Below, piece by piece: positions 9,211 to 19,026 of a stretch of 64,000 nt of DNA. The position numbers and the translations under genes were made by a program. The first letter of the stretch is position 1. Each line of letters opens with the position of its first letter. The stretch comes from Desulfuromusa sp. (GTDB lineage Bacteria > Desulfobacterota > Desulfuromonadia > Desulfuromonadales > Geopsychrobacteraceae), in contig JADGEB010000020.1 in assembly GCA_016744595.1 (NCBI GenBank), forward strand, positions 1 through 64,000, read 5' to 3'. Below the pieces are notes generated by a model that was given only the letters and a program-made list of their open reading frames with translations, had not been told where the DNA came from and ran no database searches.

Positions 9211-10791
9211 ATGAGTGATGTGACCGCAGCGGGATTGGGACTGAAGAGTGTCGGTAAGGTTTATCATAACCTTGGTTATGATGAACTGTTTGAGCATGAA
9301 ACAAAAAATAATGAGGGAGCGCTTTCGGCTAATGGAACCATGATGGTCGATACCGGTAAGTTTACAGGCCGTTCCCCCAAGGATAAATATTTTGTGCAGC
9401 AGGATCCGTCTCAAGGGAACATTGCCTGGGGCAATATCAACCAGCCCGTTTCCGAAGAAATTTTTGATGAACTGCATGCTGAAGTTGTCGATTATCTGTC
9501 TGGCAAGGATATTTACGTTGCCGATGGCTTTACCGGAGCAAATCCTCAAACGACTCGTAAAATTCGGTTTGTTACTGAAATCGCCTGGCAGTCTCATTTT
9601 ATCAAGAACATGTTTATTCGCCCTGATGAGGCTCAACTGGAGGGTTTTTCACCAGACTTCACCGTTTACAACGCAGCCAGTATCAGCAATAAATATTGGG
9701 AAAAGCATGGCCTGAATTCCGAGGTTTTTGTCATTTTTAATATTGAGAAGAATGTCGCGATTATTGGTGGCTCCTGGTACGGCGGTGAGATGAAAAAAGG
9801 TATCTTCACCATGATGAACTACTGGATGCCACTGGAAAAAATCCTTTCTATGCATTGTAGTGCTAACGTAGGTAAAGATGGCGATGTCTGTTTGTTTTTT
9901 GGTTTGTCTGGCACCGGTAAAACCACCTTGTCAACGGATGCTGCTCGTAAGCTGATCGGGGATGATGAGCACGGTTGGGATGACGATGGTATCTTTAATT
10001 TTGAAGGTGGCTGCTACGCAAAAACTATCGACTTGTCTGCCGAAAGTGAGCCAGAGATTTTTAACGCAATCAAACGTGATGCCCTGCTGGAAAACGTAGT
10101 TTACAACGAAGATGGGATCATTGATTACACTGATAGTTCCAAGACAGAAAACACTCGGGTCTCTTACCCGATTGATCATATTGAGAATCATGAGCCAACT
10201 TTGATGGCAGGACATCCTGAAAATATTATTTTCCTCACTTGTGATGCTTTTGGCGTGCTACCTCCCGTCTCCAAATTGACCAAAGAGCAGGCAATGTATT
10301 ACTTTCTCTCCGGGTATACCGCTAAAGTTGCAGGAACTGAGCGTGGAATTACGGAGCCTCAGGCTGCGTTTTCTGCTTGTTTCGGTGAGGCGTTCCTGCC
10401 GTTGCATCCAACTGCCTATGCCAAACTGTTGGGTGAAAAGATGGATAAGTACAATGTCAACGCCTATCTGGTAAATACTGGCTGGGCTGGTGGTGGCTAT
10501 GGTGTTGGTCAGCGGATGAGCATCAAAGCGACCCGTTCCTGTGTCAACGCGATTCTTGATGGTAGTATCAAAAATTGCGAATTTGAACAAACTCGCTTCT
10601 TTAAGTTAAATATTCCAAAAGAGTTGGCCGGTGTTGATACCGAGCTGTTGAATCCACGTAATGCGTGGCCAGATAAAGATAACTTTGACCAGACAGCTAA
10701 CAAGTTGGCAGGAATGTTTGTGAATAATTTTAAGAAATATATGACTGATAGTGACGATTTTGATTTTACCCAAGCAGGGCCAAAGGTTTAA
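9211..10791 (+). CDS. pckA: Phosphoenolpyruvate carboxykinase (ATP)
   Basis: A 526-residue enzyme of the ATP-dependent family, which usually runs 520-540 residues. It interconverts oxaloacetate plus ATP with PEP plus CO2 plus ADP in the cytoplasm and links the TCA cycle to gluconeogenesis. Visible hallmarks are TGRSPKDKY near the N terminus (substrate-binding Arg), the P-loop [11 protein letters not shown], and the metal-site segment [15 protein letters not shown] precedes the ATG at a suitable distance. The gene stands alone between its own promoter and a strong terminator. Sequence and length are ordinary for the family, with no sign of damage. Confidence 0.97.
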   Translation: MSDVTAAGLGLKSVGKVYHNLGYDELFEHETKNNEGALSANGTMMVDTGKFTGRSPKDKYFVQQDPSQGNIAWGNINQPVSEEIFDELHAEVVDYLSGKDIYVADGFTGANPQTTRKIRFVTEIAWQSHFIKNMFIRPDEAQLEGFSPDFTVYNAASISNKYWEKHGLNSEVFVIFNIEKNVAIIGGSWYGGEMKKGIFTMMNYWMPLEKILSMHCSANVGKDGDVCLFFGLSGTGKTTLSTDAARKLIGDDEHGWDDDGIFNFEGGCYAKTIDLSAESEPEIFNAIKRDALLENVVYNEDGIIDYTDSSKTENTRVSYPIDHIENHEPTLMAGHPENIIFLTCDAFGVLPPVSKLTKEQAMYYFLSGYTAKVAGTERGITEPQAAFSACFGEAFLPLHPTAYAKLLGEKMDKYNVNAYLVNTGWAGGGYGVGQRMSIKATRSCVNAILDGSIKNCEFEQTRFFKLNIPKELAGVDTELLNPRNAWPDKDNFDQTANKLAGMFVNNFKKYMTDSDDFDFTQAGPKV

Positions 10792-10820
10792 TTAACCAAA
10801 CCTTTAACCTGGATTGAATA

Positions 10821-10858
10821 AAAAAGAGCCTTCAGCAGACGTTGAGGGCTCTTTTTTT
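10821..10858 (+). terminator. Rho-independent terminator after pckA
   Basis: AAAAGAGCC plus a further TTCA pairs with TTGAGGGCTCTTTT around the loop GCAGACG, giving a stem of about 13 pairs followed by a run of eight T. It lies 30 bases after the pckA stop. Confidence 0.9.
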
Positions 10859-10927
10859 TGTTTGAAGAGCGGCTTTCCTTGACATAAAGTGAAAGAAAAA
10901 TAATAATTAACAAATAAAAATTAACCT

Positions 10928-11911
10928 TTGGTGAGTTTAGTGCTAGCTAATAAAAAAAGAAATAATGAAGAGTTTGAATTAATCCGCTGGATCAAGCAGA
11001 AGGCGGGGAGTGGTGGTCATCTTTCGTTGGGGATTGGTGATGATTGTTCTATCCAGCCGCAGCAGGCAGATCAGGATTTGTTGACCAGCACTGATCTCTT
11101 GATCGAAGGAATCCACTTCAAACGGGAATGGACCAGTATGTTCGATCTGGGTCGTAAATGTGTGGCTGTCAATATCAGTGATATTGCCGCTATGGGTGGA
11201 ACTCCTCAATCTCTATTTCTGGGGATTGGTCGACCCAAAAACATTAACGATGATGAGATTGAAGCATTTGTTTCTGGATTTCTGGAAGAGGCCAAGCTGT
11301 ATGGTGCTGTCCTTGCGGGTGGTGATAGCTGTGCTTCTCTCGGGCCATTGATGATTTCTGTGACAGTTCAGGGGATTGTAGCAACTGATGAGGCTATTTG
11401 CCGTCAGGGTGCCAGTTATGGAGATGCTGTCTACGTTTCAGGATATCTGGGTGATAGTGCCCTTGCCCTTGATTTGTTACAAAATGGTCAACAGCCGGAT
11501 AGCTATCTGGCGGAGCGATTTCATACCCCCAGCCCACGGGTTGCTTTAGGGCAGGAGCTCTCAAAGCGACAGTTAGCAACGGCAATGCTTGATATTTCTG
11601 ATGGTTTGTTAGCTGATCTTGGTCATATTCTGGCGGCCTCCGAGGTTGGAGCTGACCTTGCTCTGGAGAAAATCCCCCTGTCAAAATCATTTCAGGACGC
11701 ACTAGGCAAAGATTCGCAACTGATTGATCTGGCTCTTTCCGGGGGAGAGGACTATGAGTTAATTTTTACTTCACCCTTGAAAGATCTGGCCGAGCAGATT
11801 GATTCTGTGACCCGAATTGGGGTTATCAATCAAGAACTGGGATTGCGTATCCACCAGAGCAATGGTGAGCTATATCAGTGCCAGCGTGACGGATTCGATC
11901 ATTTTGCCTGA
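10928..11911 (+). CDS. thiL: Thiamine-monophosphate kinase
   Basis: ThiL phosphorylates thiamine monophosphate to thiamine diphosphate, the last step of cofactor synthesis. The PurM/ThiL-type signature segments are present in order: GIGDDCSI, LLIEGIHF, CVAVNISDIAAMGG (metal and nucleotide binding), LAGGDS, and ALSGGEDYEL toward the C terminus. At about 327 residues the length is normal. The start is uncertain: TTG 10928, GTG 10931 and GTG 10940 are all in frame and none has a strong Shine-Dalgarno site. No TPP riboswitch-like element is visible upstream. The chemotaxis genes follow after 67 bases, so they may share a transcript. Confidence 0.93.
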   Translation: MVSLVLANKKRNNEEFELIRWIKQKAGSGGHLSLGIGDDCSIQPQQADQDLLTSTDLLIEGIHFKREWTSMFDLGRKCVAVNISDIAAMGGTPQSLFLGIGRPKNINDDEIEAFVSGFLEEAKLYGAVLAGGDSCASLGPLMISVTVQGIVATDEAICRQGASYGDAVYVSGYLGDSALALDLLQNGQQPDSYLAERFHTPSPRVALGQELSKRQLATAMLDISDGLLADLGHILAASEVGADLALEKIPLSKSFQDALGKDSQLIDLALSGGEDYELIFTSPLKDLAEQIDSVTRIGVINQELGLRIHQSNGELYQCQRDGFDHFA

Positions 11912-11978
11912 AAACGATAGCGATTTGACCGTAGCTGGTTTTCAAACAGGTCGGACTGTTGAATCTTCAGGGGAAGAA

Positions 11979-12821
11979 ATGAGTCGGAACCCGCCTCCTT
12001 TTGTGGGGAGTGATTTGCAAGATACAGTTTATTGGCAGATCGCGGAAATTTTACATGAGAAGCAGAACTTCCATTTGGAAGGCTATAAGGTTTTATGTAT
12101 TAAGCGTCGCCTGGCAGCCCGGATCAGATCAGTTGGCTATAATGATCCAATCGCTTACATTGAATTACTGCGGGAAAATGTTGACGAACAGGAGCAACTT
12201 CTGGCAGCGCTGAGTATCCATGTCTCACAGTTTTTTCGCAATGAGAGTGTTTTTCAGGTTTTGGAAAAAAAAATATTGCCGGAACTGCTGGCAGCTTCGC
12301 GATGCAATAACAGTAAGTTTAGAATCTGGAGTGTTGGTTGTGCTAATGGTGAAGAGCCCTATTCTCTTGCCTTGATCTGTCAAAAGCAGCAATGCAAGGG
12401 GGATTTGCTGTCAATTATAGGAACAGATCTGAGCCCGGAAGCCTTAACGCGAGCTAAACGTGGGGTTTTTCCCTCTGAGCGAGTGCAGGGGGTTTCGAGT
12501 GCGATGCTCGCCGATTTTTTCTGTCAAGAAGGTCAGCATTACCAGTTGATTGAAGAAATTCGGGAGCGAGTTCAATTTTTTCGCCATGATATTCTCACTG
12601 ACCAACCTTTTTATCGGGCGAACCTGGTTTTATGCCGGAATTTACTCATCTATTTTTCTCGAGAACAGCAGCAACAGATTATGGAAATCCTTGCTGCTGC
12701 GATATTGCCGGGAGGATATCTGGTTTTGGGAAGAGCTGAAACAATGGCTTTGGCATGCCGTAAACTATTTATTTGTATCGATCCCGCTGAAAGGATTTAT
12801 CAGCGGGTTGTTGGTGAATAA
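11979..12821 (+). CDS. cheR: Chemotaxis protein methyltransferase CheR
   Basis: A 280-residue CheR that transfers methyl groups from S-adenosylmethionine to glutamates of chemoreceptors. It has the N-terminal helical CheR domain and the SAM-binding segment VGCANGEEPYSLAL, followed by the GTDLSPEAL and LCRNLLIYF motifs of the family. The ATG at 11979 was chosen because AGGGGAAG lies just upstream; longer forms would overlap thiL. It opens the cluster cheR-mcp-cheW-cheY-cheA. No methylesterase gene (cheB) is found nearby, so demethylation must be encoded elsewhere or be absent. Confidence 0.93.
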   Translation: MSRNPPPFVGSDLQDTVYWQIAEILHEKQNFHLEGYKVLCIKRRLAARIRSVGYNDPIAYIELLRENVDEQEQLLAALSIHVSQFFRNESVFQVLEKKILPELLAASRCNNSKFRIWSVGCANGEEPYSLALICQKQQCKGDLLSIIGTDLSPEALTRAKRGVFPSERVQGVSSAMLADFFCQEGQHYQLIEEIRERVQFFRHDILTDQPFYRANLVLCRNLLIYFSREQQQQIMEILAAAILPGGYLVLGRAETMALACRKLFICIDPAERIYQRVVGE

Positions 12822-12930
12822 TGTGAGTATGACAGAATAATTCTATCTACATTTGCTAAACGTTTCTCCCTCATCTGGCCAGGAGCCACTTTCTTCCTCA
12901 CGGAGAAAGATTGAGTGGAAGGAGAAGAAA

Positions 12931-14214
12931 ATGCGTATTGAGATCAGTTATAAATTTGTTGTTGGGTTCATTGTTGTTGTTGCCTCTGTGGTTCTACTGA
13001 ACCTGCTGGTACCGCAAATGGATATTCCTGAATGGACACATCAATGGATTACTATTGTCGGTGCTTTGTTGGTTGGTCTGATTTTTGGCTGGATCTTTTC
13101 CAAGGCATTTGCAGCAAATTTCAAGATCTTGAATGAAGGGGCGGAGCGTCTGAGTAATGGCGACCTTAGCCGAAAAGTGCGCTTACGCAAAGGGCTGTTT
13201 TCTGATGAAACTGAGGATCTTTCCAACTCTTTGAACCTGGTGGTTGCCAGTTTGCGCAATCTGGTCGGGCAGATTCGGACTAGCTCGCTCAATGTGAATG
13301 AACTCTCTCTCTCTCAGGCAACAACTGCCGAAGAAATGACCGCAACTGCCCATGAAGTCGCAGGATCAATTGAGCAGATCAGTCGGGGAGCAGAAACCCA
13401 AGCTGAAATGGTTGAACGTGCATCCAAGGTTATTCGGGAAATGGCTGAACAGATTGATCTGGTTGCATCTTCAGCAAACAATCTTTCTTTGTCTGCAGAA
13501 GAAACCACTTTGTCGGCTCGTCAGGGTGAGGAGATGACAGCAACTGCACTGGCAAATCTAAAGCAGGTGCTTAGTCAGATTGAAGAAAACGGTGAAATGT
13601 TTGTCTCCTTCAGCGAGCAAGTACAAAAAATCGGGGCGATTATTGATGTGATTACCGGGATTGCTCAAAAAACCAATCTACTTGCCCTGAATGCGACTAT
13701 CGAAGCGGCACGGGCGGGAGAATATGGCCATGGCTTTGCTGTTGTCGCTGAGGAAGTCAGCAAGTTGGCTGATAGTACCAGTATCTCGGCGGGAGAGATT
13801 ACCCGAATGATTGAGCAAACCCGTGACCAGAGTCTGAAGGTACAGCTTTCTATGGCAGAGAGCGTCAAGTCTATTGATGCAGGTCGGGAAGCGGTCGATA
13901 TTACCAATTGCGCATTTAAGGCAATTATCGACAAAGCAGAAGCGGCGCAGGTAAAATCTGTCAGTATTCGTGATTTGACCGAAAAACAGAGTTCAGGCGC
14001 TCAAGCAATTGTCTCTGCTATTGAAGAAATTTCCCGGGTTGCTGAAGATAATGCCGCTTCAACCGAAGAAGTCTCTGCTGCAACTGAGGAGCAAACTGCA
14101 TCCATGGAAGAGATGACCTTTGCTTCACAGCGGCTTTCTCATTTGGCAGAGGAACTTTTGACCTCGGTCAGTCGCTTCAATCTTGGCGTCAATCCAGAGC
14201 AAGAGCAACTATGA
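12931..14214 (+). CDS. Methyl-accepting chemotaxis protein with minimal periplasmic part
   Basis: A 427-residue receptor. Two membrane helices (about residues 8-27 and 42-62) enclose only some 15 residues, so there is no periplasmic ligand domain. A HAMP domain follows, then a long coiled-coil signalling domain with the conserved hairpin tip [20 protein letters not shown]. The ATG at 12931 has AAGGAGAA at good spacing. Without a periplasmic domain, it probably reads a membrane or cytoplasmic signal, or works with another partner. Its stop overlaps the start of the cheW gene by four bases (ATGA), so the two are translationally coupled. Confidence 0.93.
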   Translation: MRIEISYKFVVGFIVVVASVVLLNLLVPQMDIPEWTHQWITIVGALLVGLIFGWIFSKAFAANFKILNEGAERLSNGDLSRKVRLRKGLFSDETEDLSNSLNLVVASLRNLVGQIRTSSLNVNELSLSQATTAEEMTATAHEVAGSIEQISRGAETQAEMVERASKVIREMAEQIDLVASSANNLSLSAEETTLSARQGEEMTATALANLKQVLSQIEENGEMFVSFSEQVQKIGAIIDVITGIAQKTNLLALNATIEAARAGEYGHGFAVVAEEVSKLADSTSISAGEITRMIEQTRDQSLKVQLSMAESVKSIDAGREAVDITNCAFKAIIDKAEAAQVKSVSIRDLTEKQSSGAQAIVSAIEEISRVAEDNAASTEEVSAATEEQTASMEEMTFASQRLSHLAEELLTSVSRFNLGVNPEQEQL

Positions 14215-14642
14215 AGCAACTGTTGCCATTCAGGGTCGGATATGAAAACTATGCTCTGGAGTTAGTCGAGGTTCAAGAGGTTGTTGAAAATCAGACAATT
14301 TATGATTTCCCCGGTTCTCCCAAAGTTGTTGCAGGAGCCATTGGTTTTCATGGGCGGATTGTTCCTGTGATTGACCTGGCGGTGTTACTTGATTTTCCCA
14401 CCGGCAAGCTTGGTCAGCGTTTGATTGTTCTGGTTAATAAGTGGGGACCAGTTGCATTGGGGGTGGATCAAGTTAGGGCAATTATCAATATCGAAATAAA
14501 TCAGACAAATCAAATGCAGAACTATGCAGAACGAAATTATATCAGGGATGTTATTAATTGTGGGGGAGAAATGATCAGTTTGTTTGACCTTGATCAACTA
14601 CAGATAAATCTTGAATCCCTTTGTGCTCAAACGGGAGGCTGA
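14211..14642 (+). CDS. cheW: CheW-like chemotaxis adaptor
   Basis: A 143-residue single CheW domain. CheW couples receptors to the kinase CheA in the signalling array. The segments [20 protein letters not shown] and the C-terminal ISLFDLDQL fit the fold. It overlaps the receptor gene by ATGA and is followed within two bases by the cheY start, so it lies in the middle of a tightly packed operon. The domain is somewhat divergent, as often seen in additional (non-flagellar or accessory) Che clusters. Confidence 0.88.
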   Translation: MKQLLPFRVGYENYALELVEVQEVVENQTIYDFPGSPKVVAGAIGFHGRIVPVIDLAVLLDFPTGKLGQRLIVLVNKWGPVALGVDQVRAIINIEINQTNQMQNYAERNYIRDVINCGGEMISLFDLDQLQINLESLCAQTGG

Positions 14643-14643
14643 A

Positions 14644-15012
14644 TTGTCAAAACGAGTACTGATAGTTGATGATGCTCTGTTTATGCGGACTATGCTGCGC
14701 GACATTTTTGTGGAGGCAGGGTGGCAGGTTGTTGCAGAAGCCGAAAATGGCGAACAGGCAATTACTGAGTATCAGGCCTATCAGCCCGATTTGGTGACCA
14801 TGGATCTTGTGATGCCCGAAATGGGGGGGATTGATGCTTTAAAGGTAATCTTGAACGATGATTCAGCAGCTCGAATTGTGGTTTGTAGCGCCTTGGGACA
14901 GAAAAAAATGATTTTGGATGCGATCAACGCCGGAGCAAAGGATTTTATTGTTAAGCCGTTTCAGAGTGTTCAGGTTCTTGAGGTGGTTGAACGAGTCGTG
15001 ATGGCGTTTTGA
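14644..15012 (+). CDS. cheY: CheY-like single-domain response regulator
   Basis: About 122 residues forming one receiver domain: acidic pocket LIVDDA, acceptor Asp in LVTMDLVMPEMGG, Thr/Ser switch at VVCSALGQ and conserved Lys in FIVKPFQ. It is the likely target of the CheA encoded downstream. A TTG at 14644 is preferred as start because GGGAGG stands five bases upstream, right after the cheW stop. An earlier in-frame TTG (14611) would overlap cheW and lacks a site. Confidence 0.9.
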   Translation: MSKRVLIVDDALFMRTMLRDIFVEAGWQVVAEAENGEQAITEYQAYQPDLVTMDLVMPEMGGIDALKVILNDDSAARIVVCSALGQKKMILDAINAGAKDFIVKPFQSVQVLEVVERVVMAF

Positions 15013-15117
15013 AAACTCCAACCTTCGGCGTTGTTGCTGTATCAGGATTCATACCATGTATTCCGTCTCTCTGAAAAAACGCTACGCCTTGAAGGTCGAA
15101 ATTTTTATTTAATCATC
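15013..15117. repeat. Long imperfect palindromic intergenic repeat, diverged copy 1
   Basis: The gap between cheY and cheA is filled by a sequence whose left half resembles the reverse complement of its right half (for example ACCTTCGGCGTTGTTGC against ACCTTCAAGGCGTAGCG). It shares the CTACGCCTTG core and AATTTTTxTTTAxxCATC end with the two better copies at 20928-21053 and 23122-23246. It begins at the cheY stop codon. Confidence 0.6.
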
Positions 15118-15172
15118 AGTGAGCGTTTATGAGTAAAGCAATGAGAATAAATTTTCAGGCAGGTCAACGTTA

Positions 15173-17008
15173 ATGGATGTTTCTAAATTTACAGAAATGT
15201 TTCTGGTTGAGGCAGCTGAACATCTGCAGATGATGGTTGATATTTTAATTCAACTTGACTCTGATCCTGAGGATCGGGATGGAATTGATGCTCTGTTTCG
15301 TGAAGCCCATTCAATTAAGGGGATGGCAGCAACCATGGAACATGCTGAGACGGCAAGATTGGCGCATCATCTGGAAGAACGTCTGGATGTTTGCCGCCAC
15401 CTCGGACGGATCAGTGGCGTTGAAATCGACTGGCTTCTTGAGGCAGCTGACCTGCTGGAATTATTGCTGAGCGATATTCGAAATGAACAGCCAGAACGGA
15501 ATGTTGACAATTTTATTGCGACGATTCCAAAAGAAGGGGAATCAGAAGTCAGTTCTCCGGTGGAGGGAAAAGCTTTAGATCTGACGGGGCACAGCCACGG
15601 GCAACTCATTCAATTACGGTTGCGAGAGACCGTTATTGCACCGGGCCCTCGATTTCTGGTGCTATTAAAACGATTGGCCGATATAGGGACGATCCTTGAA
15701 TCGATACCCTCTGCAGAAGATCTTATTCAGGGCGGCGATCCTGATCAATTGTTAGTACGTCTTGAGAGTGATGCCTCACAGGATGAACTCCACCAAGAAC
15801 TGCTAAAGTATAGTGAATTACAAGAAATTTCCTTTCCTGATGAAAAAGAGGAGGAAAAAGAAACATCGCTTAAAAAACCTTCTTCAGGGAAAACTGTGCG
15901 GGTCAGTACCGAACTCCTGGATCATTTCATCAATCTAACCGGAGAATTAATTACCAACCGCAACCAGTTACAAAATGTCCTTAAGGAACGCAATTGGAAA
16001 GAACTGGATGATGGAATTGGGCAACTAGCCCGGTTGGTAAAAAATCTACACCATCAGGTTTTACAGGTGCGAATGGTCTCTCTCGAAGGCTTAGTTGGAC
16101 GTCTGTCGAGAACAGTTCACGACCTTTCTCGTAGTCATGGTAAAGAAATTAAATTTCAAGTTGAAGGGGCGGAGATTGAGCTGGATCGAGCGATTGTCGA
16201 AGAGCTGACGGACCCTCTTGTTCATATGGTTCGTAATGCAGTTGATCATGGCATCGAACAGAGCGGGGCAATTTTTGTCAAAGCTTGGCGGGAGCGAGAT
16301 CAGGTGCTGGTACAAGTTGCAGATGATGGTCGCGGCATTGATCCAGAAAAGATTCGTCAACAGGCATTGGAACAAGGTTTGCTGACCCAAACTCAGTCAA
16401 AGTCCATCCGTGATTATGATCTATTTCAAATGATTTGCCAGCCTGGGTTTTCTACTGCTGAGGAGGTGAGTGAAACCTCTGGTCGTGGTGTTGGGATGGA
16501 TGTCGTCAAGACAGTAGTAGAACAGGTTGGTGGCATTTTGTTGATAGATTCAGTTCTGGGCGAAGGCACAAAAATCACCCTGAAATTGCCGCTGTCTCTG
16601 GCAATTATCCGGGTATTAATTGTCGAATGTGATGGCAGCAGAATGGCAATGCCGATTACCCGAGTTGTGCAAACAGTTGAAATTTCTCCTGAAGAAGTTC
16701 AAAGCAGTGGGAAGCAGTTGATGGTTCATTATCAGGACGAACACCTGCCGATGTTATCGTTACGGAAAATTCTGAAATTACCACAAGGAGCCCCTCTTGA
16801 TACCATTCCTCTGGTGATTACTGAGGTGATGGGGCGTAAAATTGGATTAGTGGTTGATCGACTTGTTGGACAACGTGAAGTTTTTGTACAGCGCTTGCCC
16901 GCTCCCTTCGACCAAGTTCGTGGTTGTAGTGGTGGAACAATTTTGGGGGATGGGCAAATAATTTTTCTGCTTGACTTGCAGTCATTATTCGAACGGCGCA
17001 GAGGGTAG
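15173..17008 (+). CDS. cheA: Chemotaxis histidine kinase CheA
   Basis: A 611-residue CheA. In order: an HPt domain with the phospho-His at residue 46 in FREAHSIKGMA, a poorly conserved middle region (about 130-230) in the place of the response-regulator-docking domain, the dimerisation helices with VRVSTELLDHFINLTGEL, the ATPase domain (HMVRNAVDHGIE, DDGRGID, GRGVGMD) and a C-terminal CheW-like regulatory domain. It autophosphorylates in response to receptors and feeds CheY. The start ATG overlaps the TAA of a 14-codon reading frame and has AGGCAGGT upstream. It closes the chemotaxis cluster; only a spacer containing a repeat separates it from cheY. Confidence 0.95.
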   Translation: MDVSKFTEMFLVEAAEHLQMMVDILIQLDSDPEDRDGIDALFREAHSIKGMAATMEHAETARLAHHLEERLDVCRHLGRISGVEIDWLLEAADLLELLLSDIRNEQPERNVDNFIATIPKEGESEVSSPVEGKALDLTGHSHGQLIQLRLRETVIAPGPRFLVLLKRLADIGTILESIPSAEDLIQGGDPDQLLVRLESDASQDELHQELLKYSELQEISFPDEKEEEKETSLKKPSSGKTVRVSTELLDHFINLTGELITNRNQLQNVLKERNWKELDDGIGQLARLVKNLHHQVLQVRMVSLEGLVGRLSRTVHDLSRSHGKEIKFQVEGAEIELDRAIVEELTDPLVHMVRNAVDHGIEQSGAIFVKAWRERDQVLVQVADDGRGIDPEKIRQQALEQGLLTQTQSKSIRDYDLFQMICQPGFSTAEEVSETSGRGVGMDVVKTVVEQVGGILLIDSVLGEGTKITLKLPLSLAIIRVLIVECDGSRMAMPITRVVQTVEISPEEVQSSGKQLMVHYQDEHLPMLSLRKILKLPQGAPLDTIPLVITEVMGRKIGLVVDRLVGQREVFVQRLPAPFDQVRGCSGGTILGDGQIIFLLDLQSLFERRRG

Positions 17009-17061
17009 AAAATGAGCTCTATTGCAAAATTTCCAGACGATTCAGTTGAGAGATAAAAGCG

Positions 17062-17985
17062 ATGGCTTCCGGATCTAAAAAAATTATTTTTGCTGCACTT
17101 GTCGGCAATACACTGATTGCAATCACCAAATTTGTTGCTGCTACGATAACTGGTAGCTCGGCAATGCTCTCTGAAGCGATCCACTCTCTGGTAGATACAG
17201 GTAATCAGGGCTTGCTGCTCTATGGGATGAAAAGGGCGAAGAAGCCAGCGGGCAAAGACTTTCCCTTTGGCCACGGTAAAGAAATCTATTTCTGGAGCTT
17301 TATTGTTGCTATCCTTATCTTTGCTTTGGGCGGTGGCATCTCTGTTTACGAAGGGATCCATCACCTCTTGCACCCCCAGCCGACAACAAATCCCTTGATC
17401 AATTATCTTGTCCTGGGATTGGCGATTGTCTTTGAGGGAACTGCATGGTTTTTGGCTTTGCGTGAATTTAGACGAACTAAAGGCGAAAATGGCTATATTG
17501 ATGCGATAAATCAAACAAAAGATCCCTCTGTCCTGGTTGTTCTTTTTGAAGATTCTGCAGCAATGCTTGGTTTATTTGTTGCTTTGATTGGTGTTGCTCT
17601 GACCCAGATAACTGGAAATGTCTACTTTGATGGTAGTGCCTCTATCTTGATTGGTTTTATCCTGATCGGGACTGCAATCTGGCTGGCTCGTGAAACCAAG
17701 GGCTTGCTGATTGGTGAGAGTGCTGAGCCACAGATTGTGCAAGGGATTCGTGAGATTGTTCAAGAAAGTACAGTTATCGAGGATGTCAATGAAATCCTGA
17801 CGATGCATATGGGACCAGACTTTATCCTGGTGACACTGAGTGCCGATTTTGTTGATAATATTTCTGCTGATAGAGTTGAAGATCAAGTAGCTGCGCTGGA
17901 TCTACAGATCAAAGCTCGATTTCCAAGAGTTAAGCGGGTTTTTATTGAGGCAGAAAAGATGGCTAGAAAAAAAATCGCCCCTTGA
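17062..17985 (+). CDS. Cation diffusion facilitator family transporter (ZnT9-like branch)
   Basis: A 307-residue inner-membrane antiporter with about six helices and a short cytoplasmic C-terminal domain. CDF proteins export divalent metals such as zinc, iron or manganese in exchange for protons. Metal-site residues are visible in SEAIHSLVDTGNQ. In the second site the usual HxxxD is replaced by FEDSAAMLG. The KDPSVLVVLFED segment resembles the SLC30A9/ZnT9-type branch of the family, so the substrate should not be assumed to be zinc. The gene stands between cheA and lolA, with no evident functional link to either. Confidence 0.88.
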   Translation: MASGSKKIIFAALVGNTLIAITKFVAATITGSSAMLSEAIHSLVDTGNQGLLLYGMKRAKKPAGKDFPFGHGKEIYFWSFIVAILIFALGGGISVYEGIHHLLHPQPTTNPLINYLVLGLAIVFEGTAWFLALREFRRTKGENGYIDAINQTKDPSVLVVLFEDSAAMLGLFVALIGVALTQITGNVYFDGSASILIGFILIGTAIWLARETKGLLIGESAEPQIVQGIREIVQESTVIEDVNEILTMHMGPDFILVTLSADFVDNISADRVEDQVAALDLQIKARFPRVKRVFIEAEKMARKKIAP

Positions 17986-18103
17986 TATTTCTAGATCTGA
18001 GTTCTCCGTTTTGCTTAATATTTTCAGTGAGCAATGCTATCCCCGTCTGTTGAAATCTGCTAGACTTACCGTTTCCTGTTCCCAATTAAGTAGGAGATAT
18101 CCC

Positions 18104-18868
18104 ATGCTAAAAAGGCTGGTTTTAAGCCTGTTCTTGTCGCTGTTTACTCTGGCTATTGTCGAGGCAGCAGAGATTCCGTTGAACGATGTTGTCGCCGCAT
18201 TGGAAACTCCGTTCAAGGGCCAAACAAAAAGTTCAGAGCAGATTCATGATTTCAGTGCCGATTTTTTTCAGGAGTCCCATATTTCCTCTATTGGCCGAAC
18301 TCAACATGGGCAAGGGGCGGTTTATTTTAAATTTATAACATCACTAAAAGAAGACTCATCATTGGCAAGATTTCGTTGGGAATACCATCAACCCAGTGTT
18401 CAGGAGATAATTTCGGATGGCAAAACGATGTGGGTTTATATCCCTGAAAACCGGCAAGTTATAGAAAGTGATATCAGTAAGATAAGTGCCCAACAAGGGG
18501 AAAATCCGGTAACTTTTCTTAGTGGTCTCGGCAATTTGTCGCAAGATTTTTCAATTAGCTGGGGTTCTCCACGAATAGTTGCAGAAGGTGGTTATCAGTT
18601 GCACTTGATACCACGCAAAGAATCTCAGCTTATCCAGCAGATTGAAGTTGTTATCAGTGAAGCAGCCGTTAATATGTGGTTGAAAAAGGGAAAGACCGGT
18701 GATGTTTTCCCGATTATGTCAACTCTTGTCACCGACCCAAACGGGAATCGTACTGCGATTGAGTTTCGTGATGTCCAGGTGAACCAGAAGCTTGCAGGTC
18801 AATTATTTACTTTTAAACGACCAGATGGAGTCGAATTGGTCGATCCCGGCGAGCAGCTAGGCTTCTAA
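18104..18868 (+). CDS. lolA: Outer-membrane lipoprotein carrier protein LolA
   Basis: A 254-residue periplasmic chaperone with a signal peptide (MLKRLVLSLFLSLFTLAIV, cleavage likely after VEA). LolA carries lipoproteins from the LolCDE complex to the outer membrane. The body shows the family segments DFSADFFQESHI, GAVYFK, PRKFRW-like RFRWEYHQP and the DGKTMWVYIPENRQV strand. The ATG at 18104 follows TAGGAGAT and starts the signal peptide, whereas upstream in-frame codons overlap the CDF gene and do not encode a sensible N terminus. A strong terminator follows. Confidence 0.88.
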   Translation: MLKRLVLSLFLSLFTLAIVEAAEIPLNDVVAALETPFKGQTKSSEQIHDFSADFFQESHISSIGRTQHGQGAVYFKFITSLKEDSSLARFRWEYHQPSVQEIISDGKTMWVYIPENRQVIESDISKISAQQGENPVTFLSGLGNLSQDFSISWGSPRIVAEGGYQLHLIPRKESQLIQQIEVVISEAAVNMWLKKGKTGDVFPIMSTLVTDPNGNRTAIEFRDVQVNQKLAGQLFTFKRPDGVELVDPGEQLGF

Positions 18869-18909
18869 TCGATGGATCAGCCATTGTGATAGCTGGTTTT
18901 TTACATGAT

Positions 18910-18943
18910 AACCGTTCCGTTGCTTTTATCGCGGAACGGTTTT
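18910..18943 (+). terminator. Rho-independent terminator after lolA
   Basis: AACCGTTCCG and CGGAACGGTT form a perfect 10-base stem around TTGCTTTTATCG, followed by TTT. It lies about 40 bases after lolA and separates it from yajQ. Confidence 0.85.
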
Positions 18944-19026
18944 GTGTTATAAGTCTTCGTTTCTGTGAGCTTTATTCATTTTAACTGATTCGGTTAAGCC
19001 AATATAAGTTGCTAAGGAGAAAAGTC

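Noticed and set aside
10860-10930. A thiamine (TPP) riboswitch upstream of thiL
   Set aside because: The conserved CUGAGA and related boxes are not present in the short A/T-rich gap.
15129-15173. A 14-codon reading frame directly before cheA, its TAA overlapping the cheA ATG
   Set aside because: It could be a leader peptide, but it has no good ribosome site and no features; too short to support.
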